From assembly GCA_002425935.1 (NCBI GenBank), contig DINE01000027.1, forward strand, positions 56,134 to 120,133: 64,000 bases of DNA. Direction: 5' to 3'. Source of the stretch: Bacteroidales bacterium UBA5548. Lineage in GTDB: Bacteria > Bacteroidota > Bacteroidia > Bacteroidales > UBA932. The position numbers and the translations under genes were made by a program. Shown here in pieces: positions 8,511-17,999 of the stretch. The notes beneath the pieces were generated by a model that worked only from the letters and a program-made list of their open reading frames with translations, was not told where the DNA came from and ran no database searches. Position 1 is the first letter of the stretch. Every line of letters begins with the position of its first letter.

Positions 8511-9673
8511 TTCTCAGGGTAAAGAAGATAAGGTTTACGCTGTTTCTTAAACTTCTCTACATCGTCTGCCCACATTGCCTTGATCTCGGCGGCAGATTTT
8601 CCATCTTTTATCATTTTGCGCACATAGTCACGACCGATTAGCCTTTCGAAAAACGGACGGAAGAAGTGGTCGTCAAGATTAAGGTTGTTATATGCATCAA
8701 TTACATATTCGAGGTTGATTCCCGCTTTGTTAATCTCTTCAATTGAAGGCTCTTTGCTAAGATCAACACCATAACATTCGTTATTTAACTGAGGAGGGAA
8801 TTTGGCACCCGGAACACTTCTCGGAGTGAATTTAAAGTCATAACCCTTCATATTAGGGTGGCCGTAAACCTGAAACGGATAGTCGGTTCCTCTGCCGAGG
8901 CTCACAGGTGTTGCCTCAAAGTAGCATGTAGATGGATAGAGGTAGATAGAGCGCATATTTGGAAGGTTTGGAGAGGGCTTAACAGGAAGCTCATACATAG
9001 TTGCATGAGTATAGTTTTTGCATTTAATAACGGTTACATCGCACTGAATTCCGTTTGGAAGCCACTTTTCGCCATTAATCATCCCTGCAAGCTCTCCCAG
9101 TGTCATGCCGTGCACTGTTGGAATTGGCAACCAGCCGACTGCAGATCTGAAGTTCATATCCAAAATAGGACCATCTACATAAAAGCCAATAGGGTTTGGT
9201 CTGTCAAGGACAATCATTTTAACTTTATTCTCTGCACATGCCTCCATCATTTTGGCCATTGTTGTAAGGTATGTATAGAATCTAACTCCAACATCCTGAA
9301 GGTCAAATACAAGAACATCAATCTGCTTCATAAGGTCAACTGATGGTTTGCCGGTGTTTCCGTCGTAAAGAGATTTGATTGGAATACCTGTCTTTTCGTC
9401 AACAGAGCTTGCCACATGTTCTCCGGCATCGGCATCTCCGCGGAATCCATGTTCCGGTGACAGGATTGCCACGATATTTACCTTAAGGCTTACAAGCGAG
9501 TCAACAAGGTGGGTCTTTCCGATTATGCCTGTCTGGTTAGTTAGTACTGCAACCTTCTTGCCTTTTAGCAGAGGGAGGTATTCGTTAACAGACTCGGCTC
9601 CGGTTTTAACACCATGTGCATAAGCCGATAAGCCAAGAAAAACCATCAGGGCAAGCATTAAAATTTTCTTCAT
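8507..9673 (-). CDS. DUF1343 family exo-beta-N-acetylmuramidase (NamZ-like)
   Basis: A secreted protein of 388 residues with an N-terminal signal peptide (MKKI, a hydrophobic stretch, then AYAHG). The DUF1343 pattern is clear: KKVAVLTNQTG, ILSPEHGFRGDADAG, VFDLQDVGVRFYTY, VLDRPNPIG and VHGMTLGELAGMI. Characterised members of this family (NamZ, glycoside hydrolase family 171) release MurNAc from the non-reducing ends of peptidoglycan fragments. A role in cell-wall turnover in the periplasm is inferred. It stands alone on the minus strand between tsaE and the selenium operon. Confidence 0.88.
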   Translation of the reverse strand: MKKILMLALMVFLGLSAYAHGVKTGAESVNEYLPLLKGKKVAVLTNQTGIIGKTHLVDSLVSLKVNIVAILSPEHGFRGDADAGEHVASSVDEKTGIPIKSLYDGNTGKPSVDLMKQIDVLVFDLQDVGVRFYTYLTTMAKMMEACAENKVKMIVLDRPNPIGFYVDGPILDMNFRSAVGWLPIPTVHGMTLGELAGMINGEKWLPNGIQCDVTVIKCKNYTHATMYELPVKPSPNLPNMRSIYLYPSTCYFEATPVSLGRGTDYPFQVYGHPNMKGYDFKFTPRSVPGAKFPPQLNNECYGVDLSKEPSIEEINKAGINLEYVIDAYNNLNLDDHFFRPFFERLIGRDYVRKMIKDGKSAAEIKAMWADDVEKFKKQRKPYLLYPEN

Positions 9674-9739
9674 AATTGTAATAAGGGTTAGTTAAAAATA
9701 AAATTTAGCCGGGGATAAAGATAACAAATCGGCCAAACA

Positions 9740-10774
9740 TCAAACTACCTCAATCTGGAATTGACCCTCTTTTTTTGCAAAATAACCGATCTCTGTAAGT
9801 GTAACTCCCTCCGATGCAGCGTATCTCTCAAACTCTTTCGCCATATCTTTTTCCACTGCCAGGAGCAAGCCTCCGCTTGTCTGAGGGTCGCATAACAGAG
9901 CCCTCCTGTCGGCAGGCATATCCGAGACTTTATGCCCGTAACTGCTGAAGTTTCGGTTTGTGCCGCCGGGGATGCACTCCTGTTTAATGTAGTAGTCAAC
10001 ACCTGCTATTCTTGGAACCTTTTCAAACTCGATTACAGCCTTCAGTCCGCTTCCCTCTGCCATCTCAAGAGCATGGCCAAGAAGACCGAATCCTGTAACA
10101 TCTGTCATGGATTTAACCTCAGGCCGCTCTGCAAATTTAATTCCCGGAGTATTGAGAGTAGTCATTAGTCTTAATGCTTCTGCGCGATCTTCGTCTCTTG
10201 CAACTCCAAATTTTTCGGCAGTTGAGACCAGACCTATTCCCAATGGCTTGGTAAGGTATAGTATGCAGTTCTCTGTTGCACTGTTGTTCTGTTTTACCTT
10301 TGAACTGCTTACGATTCCTGTTACGGCGAGGCCAAAGATAGGGTCGGAGCTGTTTATGCTGTGTCCGCCTGCAAGTGGAATTCCCGCCTTGTCGCATACT
10401 GCCCTTGCTCCTGAAATTACCTCTGAGGCAATCTCTGCGGGGAGTTTGTCCAGGGGCCAGCCAAGAATGGCGAGTGCCATAAGGGGTCTGCCACCCATTG
10501 CGTATATGTCTGAAATTGCGTTGGTGGCTGAAATTCTTCCAAAATCAAAGGGATCATCAACTATTGGGGTGAAAAAGTCAGTTGTGCTTACTATCGCTTT
10601 ACCGTCTCCTATGTCATATACTGCAGCGTCGTCTTTGCTGTCATTGCCAACAAGCAGATTTTCGAATACAAGTCCGGAGCGGCTGTTTTTAAGTATCTCC
10701 TCAAGATCTTTGGGTGCTATTTTGCATCCGCATCCTGCACCGGGGCTGAATTGAGTGAGTCTTATCGTGTCCAT
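9740..10774 (-). CDS. selD: Selenide, water dikinase (selenophosphate synthase)
   Basis: Makes monoselenophosphate from selenide and ATP. The N-terminus reads LTQFSPGAGCGCKI, with catalytic Cys15, Cys17 and Lys18. Position 15 is encoded by TGC, so this is a Cys form and not a selenoprotein. Further motifs are DDAAVYDIG, STTDFFTPIVDDPFDFGRI, GGHSIN and DVTGFGLLGHALEMA. It is the last gene of the mnmH-DsrE/YedF-like-selD operon, 10 bases after the middle gene. The neighbouring selenouridine synthase is the obvious consumer of selenophosphate. No selA, selB or selC is visible in the window. Confidence 0.96.
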   Translation of the reverse strand: MDTIRLTQFSPGAGCGCKIAPKDLEEILKNSRSGLVFENLLVGNDSKDDAAVYDIGDGKAIVSTTDFFTPIVDDPFDFGRISATNAISDIYAMGGRPLMALAILGWPLDKLPAEIASEVISGARAVCDKAGIPLAGGHSINSSDPIFGLAVTGIVSSSKVKQNNSATENCILYLTKPLGIGLVSTAEKFGVARDEDRAEALRLMTTLNTPGIKFAERPEVKSMTDVTGFGLLGHALEMAEGSGLKAVIEFEKVPRIAGVDYYIKQECIPGGTNRNFSSYGHKVSDMPADRRALLCDPQTSGGLLLAVEKDMAKEFERYAASEGVTLTEIGYFAKKEGQFQIEVV

Positions 10775-10784
10775 TTTATTTTGT

Positions 10785-11150
10785 TTACAGATTTATAATT
10801 TTTGTGCAATTATGCTGAATATCAATAATGTCGGCCATTGTTCCTATAGTGCCTGCCTCTGTTTTGTCAAACAATTCGTTAAAGATGAGGCATGTTTTAC
10901 AAATTACAATTTTGCTGCCCTCATTTTCGAGCTGTTTAAATTGGTCAATCACAGGTGATCCTTTGCAAATGAGTTTGACTCCGTTGCCATAAAGGCATAT
11001 ATAGGCAGGTATTTTTTTCTCCTCAGCAAGCAGCTCAAGATAGGTTTTTACAAGCTTCAGAGATAGCTCTGCAGGAGCATCTCCCATCCCTTCGCGGCTT
11101 ATTACAACAGCAATTTTTGAATTAATTTCATTTCTCATATCTTTAATCAT
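10785..11150 (-). CDS. DsrE/YedF-like sulfurtransferase-like selenium metabolism protein
   Basis: A 121-residue protein resembling the C-terminal DsrE-like domain of YedF proteins: GNGVKLICKGSPVIDQFKQLENEG and ICKTCLIFNEL with a Cys pair (KTC) at the usual active-site position, then GTMADII. The N-terminal TusA-like domain of full YedF is missing. It overlaps mnmH by 8 bases and precedes selD by 10, so its placement strongly suggests a role in selenium or persulfide delivery to SelD/MnmH. Its biochemical function is not established. The start could also be the ATG four codons downstream. Confidence 0.82.
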   Translation of the reverse strand: MIKDMRNEINSKIAVVISREGMGDAPAELSLKLVKTYLELLAEEKKIPAYICLYGNGVKLICKGSPVIDQFKQLENEGSKIVICKTCLIFNELFDKTEAGTIGTMADIIDIQHNCTKIINL

Positions 11151-12198
11151 CTATCTTATCAATAAAGGGAAGTTTGGCAGCAATCTGTGTCAGCTCCTCT
11201 GCAACGCCCGCCTTTTTCTCGCCGTTATAACTGTATGAGGGAAGCGTTTGCCACTCTGTTCCAAAACGGTTGCCCAGCTGACTTGCATATGCCTTGTCGT
11301 AATATAACAGGCATATCTCTGCTGCTCTTTTAAGATTGCCTTCGCGGCAAGCCTCAAGTGCAAATTTACAATTATCATACCCCAGGCGCTTCTCGATTTT
11401 TGCAATTGACTCCTCTAGTCTTGCAGACTCTTCGGTTGCGTAATCTCTGACAAGCCTATCGAGCCGATCCTCAAATGATGATTCGATTCTGACAAGAGGA
11501 GCTCTTCTCATCTGAAGCCAAAGGTTTTCGGGAATAAATACCTTGCCTACATTTCTGCTCTCATCCTCTATCCAGACAACTTTTTCTGAGTCTGTTGAAT
11601 CCACCTCTTTTGAGAGGAGGTTTTCGAACATCTCGTTTGAAGGTTGAGGAGGTAGTCCTATAGAGCCAAATGCCGAACCTTTATGATTTGCAAGGCCCTC
11701 CAGATCTATAACCTGTTGTCCTGACTCTTTTAATATTGAGAGCAGATCGGTCTTACCTGAGCCGGTAAATCCTCCCAGTAAAACTATCTTTAGTCTCTTT
11801 TCAAAACTGTTTAAAATGTAGTTGCGATAACTTTTATACCCACCTTCAAGTAGATAGCACTCCAGCCCCAAAGTCTCAAGTAACCAAGCCATTGACGAAC
11901 TTCGCATTCCTCCTCTCCAGCAGTGTACCAAAACCTTTTGACTATCAAGTGCGAGAGCAAATTTCGAAAATTGTGACATCTTGGGGCCAACAATCTCCAG
12001 ACCCCTCTGGACTGCCTTAACGCGACCTCTCTGTTTGTAGATTGTGCCCACCTCGGCCCTCTCTTCGTTGGAGAAGAGGGGTAAACTAAGAGCCCCGGGA
12101 ATATGAGCGTGGTCATACTCTCCCGGGGATCTCACATCTATTATTGGAGTCGTTTTTGAAAGAGTCAAAAACTCCTCTGTGCTTATAACTTTTGGCAT
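11143..12198 (-). CDS. mnmH: tRNA 2-selenouridine synthase
   Basis: Replaces sulfur by selenium at the wobble 2-thiouridine of Lys, Glu and Gln tRNAs, using selenophosphate. The N-terminal rhodanese domain has IIDVRSPGEYDHAHIPGA and the catalytic loop HCWRGGMRS with Cys93. The C-terminal P-loop domain has GGFTGSGKT (141-149), used for the geranylated intermediate step. At 351 residues it is normal in length. It is the first gene of a three-gene selenium operon ending in selD. A TACTTTTG box lies 18 bases upstream, squeezed next to the stop of the preceding porin gene. Confidence 0.95.
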   Translation of the reverse strand: MPKVISTEEFLTLSKTTPIIDVRSPGEYDHAHIPGALSLPLFSNEERAEVGTIYKQRGRVKAVQRGLEIVGPKMSQFSKFALALDSQKVLVHCWRGGMRSSSMAWLLETLGLECYLLEGGYKSYRNYILNSFEKRLKIVLLGGFTGSGKTDLLSILKESGQQVIDLEGLANHKGSAFGSIGLPPQPSNEMFENLLSKEVDSTDSEKVVWIEDESRNVGKVFIPENLWLQMRRAPLVRIESSFEDRLDRLVRDYATEESARLEESIAKIEKRLGYDNCKFALEACREGNLKRAAEICLLYYDKAYASQLGNRFGTEWQTLPSYSYNGEKKAGVAEELTQIAAKLPFIDKIDD

Positions 12199-12215
12199 AG
12201 ACTTTTTTCCCTGCG

Positions 12216-12223
12216 CAAAAGTA
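12216..12223 (-). promoter_or_regulatory. Candidate -7 box of the selenium operon
   Basis: Minus-strand TACTTTTG lies between the stop of the porin gene (12232) and the mnmH ATG (12198). No clear -33 TTTG is seen at the right distance. Confidence 0.35.
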
Positions 12224-12231
12224 ATGATTTT

Positions 12232-13578
12232 TTAGAAATTGATCTTCAGACCAAGTGACGGAATAAGTGCTGTTGATTTGTACTCTCCAAAGAAGTTTAC
12301 ATTTGGATTCCAGGTTTCCGGAACATAGCCCTTAATTTTTTGTCCGCATAATCCCTGAAGAGCAGCATCAATCTCAATAGCATCGCTAACCTTGTATGTC
12401 ATACCTGTTGTTAAGCTGAACTTGTTTGCTCCGGGAGTTTCTGGTGAGTAAAGTTTTTTGTCAACAGGTGTTGTGTCATAAATTGCTCCAAAACGCCATG
12501 TGAATTTTTCGCTTGCATAGAATTCACCTCCAATGCGATAGATAGCAGTGTTTTTGAAGTTTTTGTTTGACTGGAGTTTAAGATTACCGACGTCTGAACC
12601 GAACTGAATTATCAGATTCTCGTATGCACTCCAGCCTACATATTGAACCTCAGCAGACAGAAGGAGTTTTTCGCTTGTTTTGTAAGCTACACCAACATTC
12701 AGGTTTGAAGGGATTGGAAGTGCTGCAGAGAAGTTCTTACCATCGATTGGAGGGATTGGAACAGTTCCCGGCATCATTGTGTTTATACCTGTTATAAGTG
12801 CCTGCATCTCCGGCCCTGCATAGGCTACACTGGCAGTTCCAGAATTCACCTCCATCATAACCTTTGAGCGGTAAGAGATACCGATGCTCAGCCTGTCGTT
12901 TGGAGTGTAGAGGATACCTGCGTTAAAGCCTATACCAATCTCAGATTGTCCTTCAAGCTTTGCGGTTACCGAAGGCACATTTGCATACATGTCAAGAATT
13001 GGTTTGTATGTTGGAACCAATAGACCAATAGGAGCCAGTGCGCCCATTCTTGTAAGTGCTCTCTCCAGTGCAAAGTCTCCGAAGTCAACCATCAGACCTG
13101 CTCCGATACTAAGCTGATCGCTTATTTTGTATGAGATTGTAGGTTGAATTGAGAATGCCTTAAGGGAGATGTTTTGAACATGATGAGCTCCTGCCCAGTT
13201 ATCTGGCCACACAAGTGAGTTTCCTACAGGGTTTGTGATACTAATTCCGGCAAAGAATTTTTCGCTCAGTTTGAAGCCGGCATAACCGAATATTGGTGTT
13301 CCTATCGGGTTGTCAGACTCTGTTGAGAAGGCGCCATTTGTGAACTTAACCTTTGAGAAGATTGCGTTTGCACCGAGTGATAGTTCGATCTTATCCTGCA
13401 TAAACGAAAGTCCGGCAGGGTTAAACAGCATACTTTCCGACCCCAGCCTGAGTGCAGTACCGAGGTGTCCCATTCCAACCTGACGGGAGCTTTGTGAGTT
13501 TATCTGATACCCCTCTGCCATTAGATTCAGGCTGACTAAGCCAGCCAACATTAATAGTGATAGTTTTCTTAGTTTCAT
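12232..13578 (-). CDS. OmpP1/FadL/TodX family outer membrane transport protein
   Basis: A 448-residue beta-barrel protein. The signal peptide (MKLRKLSLLMLAGLVSLNLMA) is followed by EGYQINSQSSRQVGMGHLGTAL and SMLFNPAGLSF, the N-terminal hatch pattern of FadL-like channels (NPAG motif). Later come GISITNPVGN and repeated amphipathic strands such as LSIGISYRSKVM. The protein ends LKINF with an aromatic C-terminal residue, as expected for outer-membrane barrels. FadL-type proteins take up hydrophobic compounds such as long-chain fatty acids. The ligand here is unknown. It is a single gene, with a candidate box TAGATTTG at 13608-13601 upstream. Confidence 0.9.
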   Translation of the reverse strand: MKLRKLSLLMLAGLVSLNLMAEGYQINSQSSRQVGMGHLGTALRLGSESMLFNPAGLSFMQDKIELSLGANAIFSKVKFTNGAFSTESDNPIGTPIFGYAGFKLSEKFFAGISITNPVGNSLVWPDNWAGAHHVQNISLKAFSIQPTISYKISDQLSIGAGLMVDFGDFALERALTRMGALAPIGLLVPTYKPILDMYANVPSVTAKLEGQSEIGIGFNAGILYTPNDRLSIGISYRSKVMMEVNSGTASVAYAGPEMQALITGINTMMPGTVPIPPIDGKNFSAALPIPSNLNVGVAYKTSEKLLLSAEVQYVGWSAYENLIIQFGSDVGNLKLQSNKNFKNTAIYRIGGEFYASEKFTWRFGAIYDTTPVDKKLYSPETPGANKFSLTTGMTYKVSDAIEIDAALQGLCGQKIKGYVPETWNPNVNFFGEYKSTALIPSLGLKINF

Positions 13579-13711
13579 AATTAGAATTTTTAAAACGCAA
13601 CAAATCTAATATTTATATGAATACATTATACTCCAAATTGGAAAAATATGCAAACGGCAACTAATCAAAATTTTATAATTACACTATTGAGGTAAAAAAG
13701 TATAAATAAAA

Positions 13712-13747
13712 ATCCCGGAGTGAGTGGCTTTACTCATGCTCCGGGAT
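13712..13747 (-). terminator. Intrinsic terminator of the S9 peptidase operon
   Basis: The perfect outer stem ATCCCGGAG/CTCCGGGAT and inner stem TGAGT/ACTCA form a strong hairpin. On the minus strand it is followed by TTTTTATTTATACTTTTTT. It lies 27 bases after the S9 peptidase stop. Confidence 0.85.
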
Positions 13748-13773
13748 CTGTTTTAATGTTGTAAGATGCTCAA

Positions 13774-16215
13774 TCAGTTGTTATTCATTTGCGGTATCTC
13801 CCTCTCTTCACGTGAATCGCCAATCAGATGTTTGCTAAAGTAGTCACCCATTCTCCAGAAGAAGTACTCTGTCATATCTCCAAATGCGTGTCTTTGGCCT
13901 GGAAGCATAAGCATATCGAATCTCTTGTTGGCCCTAATGAGTGCGTTTACCATTCTCATAGTGTTTGCAGGGTGAACATTGTTGTCAATATCACCATGAA
14001 CAAGCATCAGATGACCTTTAAGGTTTTTGGCAATCTGTGAATTCCTGTCGATACTGTATTTAAATGTGGTATCTCCCTTTTCTGAAACCTGCTCAAGTAC
14101 TCCGTGGTGTTGTTCACTCCACCAGCGGTTGTATATGTTGTTTTCGTGATTTCCTGCACTTGATACTGCTACTTTAAAGAAGTCAGGATAAACCAGCATC
14201 GCGGCTGTTGACATAAAACCTCCGCCAGAGTGGCCGTGAATACCAACTTTGTTGATATCAATGAATTTATGTTTTGCAGCAAGTTTCTCTGCAACCACCT
14301 TTTTGTCTTCGAGACCGTAATCTCTCAGGTTTCCGTAGCCATAATTGTGGTACCACTTAGATCTTGCAGGGTGCCCGCCACGGTTACCTACTGTTATCAC
14401 AATAAACCCAAACTGAGCAAGACGGTCAACCCTGTCCATGCTCTTTGTCCATGATGCGTTCACAGCCTCTGTCTGAGGACCAGGATATACATATTCAATT
14501 ATCGGATAGAGCTTTGTTGAATCGAAGTCAAAAGGTTTGTACATCACTCCGTAAAGATCTGTCTTACCGTCGCCGGCTTTAACAGTAAACCTTTCAGGGA
14601 ATTTATATCCTATTGCAAAGAGTTGCGAAAGGTCTGTCTCTTCGAGTTCGGCAATCTTTTTGCCGTTGTTGTCGTAGAGTGCAGATTTAGGAGCGGTATC
14701 TACTCTTGAGTAGTTGTTAACAAAGTATTTGCCGTTGTCAGAGACATTCGCCTCATGGTTAAAGTCTCCAGGATTGAGAAGTCTCAGATTGCTACCGTCA
14801 AAGTTTACTCTGTATTGATGAGTGTAGTATGGGTTTTCTCCCTTCTCTTTTGCATTTGCGGTAAAGTAGATTACTCTCTGAACCGGATCAACGGCAACAA
14901 CATCCTCTACATGATACTCTCCCGAAGTGATTGCATTTTTCAATTTACCATCACCATCATAGAGGTACAGGTGAGCCCATCCTGTTCTTTCTGACCACCA
15001 GATAAACTCCTTCCCGTTATTGACAGTTCTCACAGGACGGGTCTCAACATATGTGTTCAGCCTCTCCTCTACAAGAGTTTTTACTGTATCGGCACTAACA
15101 TTTGCCATACACAGGTCTGTTCTTTTGAGGTCACGGCTTACCCTTGAAACATAAAAGTTTTCGTTATCTCCAAGCCAGATATTGTGTCTGATTTCGTCAA
15201 ACATATCCTTTTTAAGCTGCGGTGCAGTGCTTATTCTTATCTCCTGATCTTTAAAGGCAGACATTTTAATCTCCTTTGCACTCTTTGACTCCATGTCGTA
15301 TAGGTAAAGGTGCCTCGAAGGTGCCTCAGATTCGCCAGGCATATGGTACTTATATCTCTCAAGCTTTGGTCTTGGCTCTGCAAGAACATCTATAACCCAC
15401 AAATCCTTTACCTTTGAAGTATTGCTGCGAACCATCGCAAATCTCTTTGAATCAGGTGACCATACAATAAATGCCCCTGTTCTCTTCTTTTTATCCTTTT
15501 CGGTAACGTAAAAATCGTTGTCACCCGAACCAAATCCAAAATCTGCAGTACCTTCTGTAGTGAGCTGATGTTCAACAATTGTGGAATCCTCTTCGTTTTT
15601 TCTGGCCTTCTCGAAGTTCTCCATATCCATGTAGTAGAGGTTGAAGTCTCTTGAAAATACAACATATTTTTTATCAGGTGATACGCTACCCCACCTTGGG
15701 TACGGTTTAGGAGATTTGTAGTCTTTAATTTCTGTAAGGTTGCCTGTGGCAATGTCTATTTCAAAGCCGTGAACCTTCTTCTCTTTCTTTGGTTTTCCCG
15801 TCTTCTCGTCTTTTACCTCTACATCTGCCGTGCTTTTGATCTCAAATGTAAATTTGCGGTCATCCACAAGTTTAAAAGATTGTATCGGAATGTTTTGAGC
15901 ATCATACGGGTCTTTTACGATTTCGGTTAGCTGAGCAGCAAGTTTTGCATTGTCAAATATGGGTTTTTTAATACCGGTGGCGGGATCAACAATGTAGTAG
16001 AATGTACCTTCGGGTGTCTGGTATGTGTACCAGAATTTATCAGAATTCTTAAACCAGTTCGGATTAACTGATGTTGAAAAGACCAGCTTATTTACCCTCT
16101 TGGGTGAGAAGCGGGCAGCCAGTTCATAGTTAGCTGTCGTTACGGGAGTTTGCTGCGCGCTGCAGAGCAAACCGGTAAAGAGCAACATTAAAATAAACAG
16201 AGATTTTTTTGTCAT
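13774..16215 (-). CDS. S9 family peptidase, DPP-IV type
   Basis: A secreted 813-residue serine peptidase. It has a signal peptide (MTKKSLFILMLLFTGLLCSAQ), a beta-propeller region (residues roughly 80-530) and a C-terminal alpha/beta-hydrolase domain. The catalytic triad is read as Ser663 in GIHGHSGGGFM, Asp744 in HGDIDNNVH and His776 in GQRHAFG. The nucleophile motif is GHSGGG instead of the GWSYGG of mammalian DPP-IV, a variant I recall from Bacteroidota homologues. It probably removes dipeptides from proline- or alanine-containing peptides in the periplasm. It is the last of three genes in a minus-strand group, followed by a strong terminator. Confidence 0.92.
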   Translation of the reverse strand: MTKKSLFILMLLFTGLLCSAQQTPVTTANYELAARFSPKRVNKLVFSTSVNPNWFKNSDKFWYTYQTPEGTFYYIVDPATGIKKPIFDNAKLAAQLTEIVKDPYDAQNIPIQSFKLVDDRKFTFEIKSTADVEVKDEKTGKPKKEKKVHGFEIDIATGNLTEIKDYKSPKPYPRWGSVSPDKKYVVFSRDFNLYYMDMENFEKARKNEEDSTIVEHQLTTEGTADFGFGSGDNDFYVTEKDKKKRTGAFIVWSPDSKRFAMVRSNTSKVKDLWVIDVLAEPRPKLERYKYHMPGESEAPSRHLYLYDMESKSAKEIKMSAFKDQEIRISTAPQLKKDMFDEIRHNIWLGDNENFYVSRVSRDLKRTDLCMANVSADTVKTLVEERLNTYVETRPVRTVNNGKEFIWWSERTGWAHLYLYDGDGKLKNAITSGEYHVEDVVAVDPVQRVIYFTANAKEKGENPYYTHQYRVNFDGSNLRLLNPGDFNHEANVSDNGKYFVNNYSRVDTAPKSALYDNNGKKIAELEETDLSQLFAIGYKFPERFTVKAGDGKTDLYGVMYKPFDFDSTKLYPIIEYVYPGPQTEAVNASWTKSMDRVDRLAQFGFIVITVGNRGGHPARSKWYHNYGYGNLRDYGLEDKKVVAEKLAAKHKFIDINKVGIHGHSGGGFMSTAAMLVYPDFFKVAVSSAGNHENNIYNRWWSEQHHGVLEQVSEKGDTTFKYSIDRNSQIAKNLKGHLMLVHGDIDNNVHPANTMRMVNALIRANKRFDMLMLPGQRHAFGDMTEYFFWRMGDYFSKHLIGDSREEREIPQMNNN

Positions 16216-16254
16216 AATTTAATATAATTTGGTAGTAATAATCGTTTTAACAGT

Positions 16255-16746
16255 TTAGTATTTCCACTCTCCAACCTCCATATCATGAAGTGCTCCGTTT
16301 TGCACACGAAACCTTACAGCGGTCCTGACCTTATGGAAGCCCTGAATGCCTGCAGCTCCGGGATTTATGCAGATAAGGTTGTTGGTTTTGTCATTTATAA
16401 CCTTAAGAATATGTGAGTGGCCGCAGATAAAGACATTGGGCCTGTGTGCCTGAATCAGTTGCAGAGCTCTGTAATCGTACCTTCCTGGGTATCCTCCAAT
16501 GTGCATCATAAGAAATTTCATCCCCTCCATCTCAAATAGCTGAATGTATGGATGAACCAGCCTAACATCCTGCCCATCACAATTACCGTAAACCCCCTTC
16601 AATGGTTTAATTGCCGTTATTGCATCCGATACGGCAATATTGCCGAAGTCTCCGGCATGCCATACTTCGTCTGTCTCTGCAAAAAAATCACGAAGCTTAT
16701 CGTCAAAGTGGCAGTGTGTGTCTGATAACAGTCCTATAAAGGGCAT
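16255..16746 (-). CDS. YfcE/MJ0936-type metallophosphoesterase
   Basis: A 163-residue calcineurin-like phosphodiesterase. The metal-binding motifs are complete: GLLSDTHCHFD, WHAGDFGN, GNCDGQD, MMHIGG and CGHSHI. Small family members of this type hydrolyse phosphodiesters with Mn2+ or Ni2+. The natural substrate is usually unknown. It starts 8 bases after the stop of the DUF5009 membrane protein, so the two are probably co-transcribed. Confidence 0.9.
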   Translation of the reverse strand: MPFIGLLSDTHCHFDDKLRDFFAETDEVWHAGDFGNIAVSDAITAIKPLKGVYGNCDGQDVRLVHPYIQLFEMEGMKFLMMHIGGYPGRYDYRALQLIQAHRPNVFICGHSHILKVINDKTNNLICINPGAAGIQGFHKVRTAVRFRVQNGALHDMEVGEWKY

Positions 16747-16754
16747 CTCTTTTG

Positions 16755-17945
16755 TCAGAGTTTAATTACGATTTTCTTTTTGTAGAGGACTATTGCCATT
16801 ACTGTGAAGATGGTAACATATCCCAAAGCGTACAACAGTGACCCCCATTCGTTATTGCCAAGCAGTGGAACGCAGCAGTTGTTGTAAATCCATGAAGATG
16901 CGTTAGTTGTTACCTCTTTGAAAGTTCCGTCATCTTGTAACACAGATGTCTGCCATTTAATTATTCTGCCCAAAGTCTTGGCAAATACTCCTGCCATTAC
17001 GAATGCGAACAGCGGATTTAATCCTAAAGCCTTAAATGGGTAAAATATTTTTTCTTTACCTTTAATATCAATGAAGTATATGAAAAATGCCAGCATCAGT
17101 ACCGACCAGCCACCTGCGTAAAATACATAAGATGGTGTCCAGAGGGGTTTGTTGATTGGGATAACCGAACTAAGAACAATTCCAGCTCCCAGTGCTATAA
17201 GACCAATTGTGTAAAGGTCTCCGACGGCCTCTGTTTTATTGCTGCTCTTACGGATAAGCCCGCCAATAAGATATCCGAAGAGTACCGTGGCAGATCCTGA
17301 GAGAACTCCAAGCAGACCTTCCGGGTCGAAAGGCATTCCGAAACCTTTGTAAACATGAGTAATACCTACAAGGGCAACATCGATGCTGCCTGCAATTGTT
17401 CCCTCTTTTGAAAATGGGTCACCTGTCCCGAAAATAACGAGAATCAGCAGATGAAACAGCATCAAAACCGAGCCAGCAACGATTATCTTTTTGGGCTTTT
17501 GCAACCAAAGTGCAATGAGGGCTCCTACCAGATAGCAGAGCGCAATTCTTTGAAGAACTCCAAATATTCTGAGGTTTTGAATATATACCAGCCAGTTCTC
17601 CCCAAAGGTCAGTTCCGGAGAGGGGCTTGTGTTATAAAAAGGGAAAGCGTTAAGAAGCAAGCCTGTAAGAAAAATCAGGAAAGACCTTTTTATTACCTTT
17701 TTTACAGAGTCTTTGTTTAAAGTATCGTTGTACTTTGCAAATGCAAAAGAGAGTGCTGCGCCTACTATAAAGAGGAAAAACGGGAACACAAGGTCTGTGG
17801 GGGTGCATCCGTGCCATGCTGCATGTTTAAGCGGCGGAAATATCTTACCCCACGTTCCGGGGTTGTTCACGAGTATCATTCCGGCTATTGTCATGCCTCT
17901 TAGTACGTCAAGAGCCGTGTATCTGTTGGTAACAACTTTCTCCAT
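16755..17945 (-). CDS. DUF5009 / heparan-glucosaminide N-acetyltransferase-like membrane protein
   Basis: A 396-residue polytopic membrane protein. The N-terminus RYTALDVLRGMTIAGMILVNNPG, then HAAWHGCTPTDLVFPFFLFIVGAA, is the hallmark of the HGSNAT/NagX-like family. About ten hydrophobic segments follow, ending in a basic KKKIVIKL tail. Such proteins are thought to transfer an acetyl group across the inner membrane to an amino sugar. In bacteria this is inferred. The motif His (LKHAAWHG) is present. The context, a phosphodiesterase and an S9 peptidase, does not specify a substrate. Confidence 0.85.
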   Translation of the reverse strand: MEKVVTNRYTALDVLRGMTIAGMILVNNPGTWGKIFPPLKHAAWHGCTPTDLVFPFFLFIVGAALSFAFAKYNDTLNKDSVKKVIKRSFLIFLTGLLLNAFPFYNTSPSPELTFGENWLVYIQNLRIFGVLQRIALCYLVGALIALWLQKPKKIIVAGSVLMLFHLLILVIFGTGDPFSKEGTIAGSIDVALVGITHVYKGFGMPFDPEGLLGVLSGSATVLFGYLIGGLIRKSSNKTEAVGDLYTIGLIALGAGIVLSSVIPINKPLWTPSYVFYAGGWSVLMLAFFIYFIDIKGKEKIFYPFKALGLNPLFAFVMAGVFAKTLGRIIKWQTSVLQDDGTFKEVTTNASSWIYNNCCVPLLGNNEWGSLLYALGYVTIFTVMAIVLYKKKIVIKL

Positions 17946-17983
17946 TTTTTAAATCATTTATAGACAAAAATAACCTTTTTAAA

Positions 17984-17991
17984 TATATTTG
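17984..17991 (+). promoter_or_regulatory. Candidate -7 box for rsmE
   Basis: TATATTTG matches TAnnTTTG and ends 8 bases before the rsmE ATG, implying a very short or absent leader. No clear -33 element is seen. Confidence 0.35.
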
Positions 17992-17999
17992 TCTTTAAT

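Noticed and set aside
10720..10740. Selenocysteine codon in selD
   Set aside because: The catalytic position is TGC (Cys). There is no in-frame TGA.
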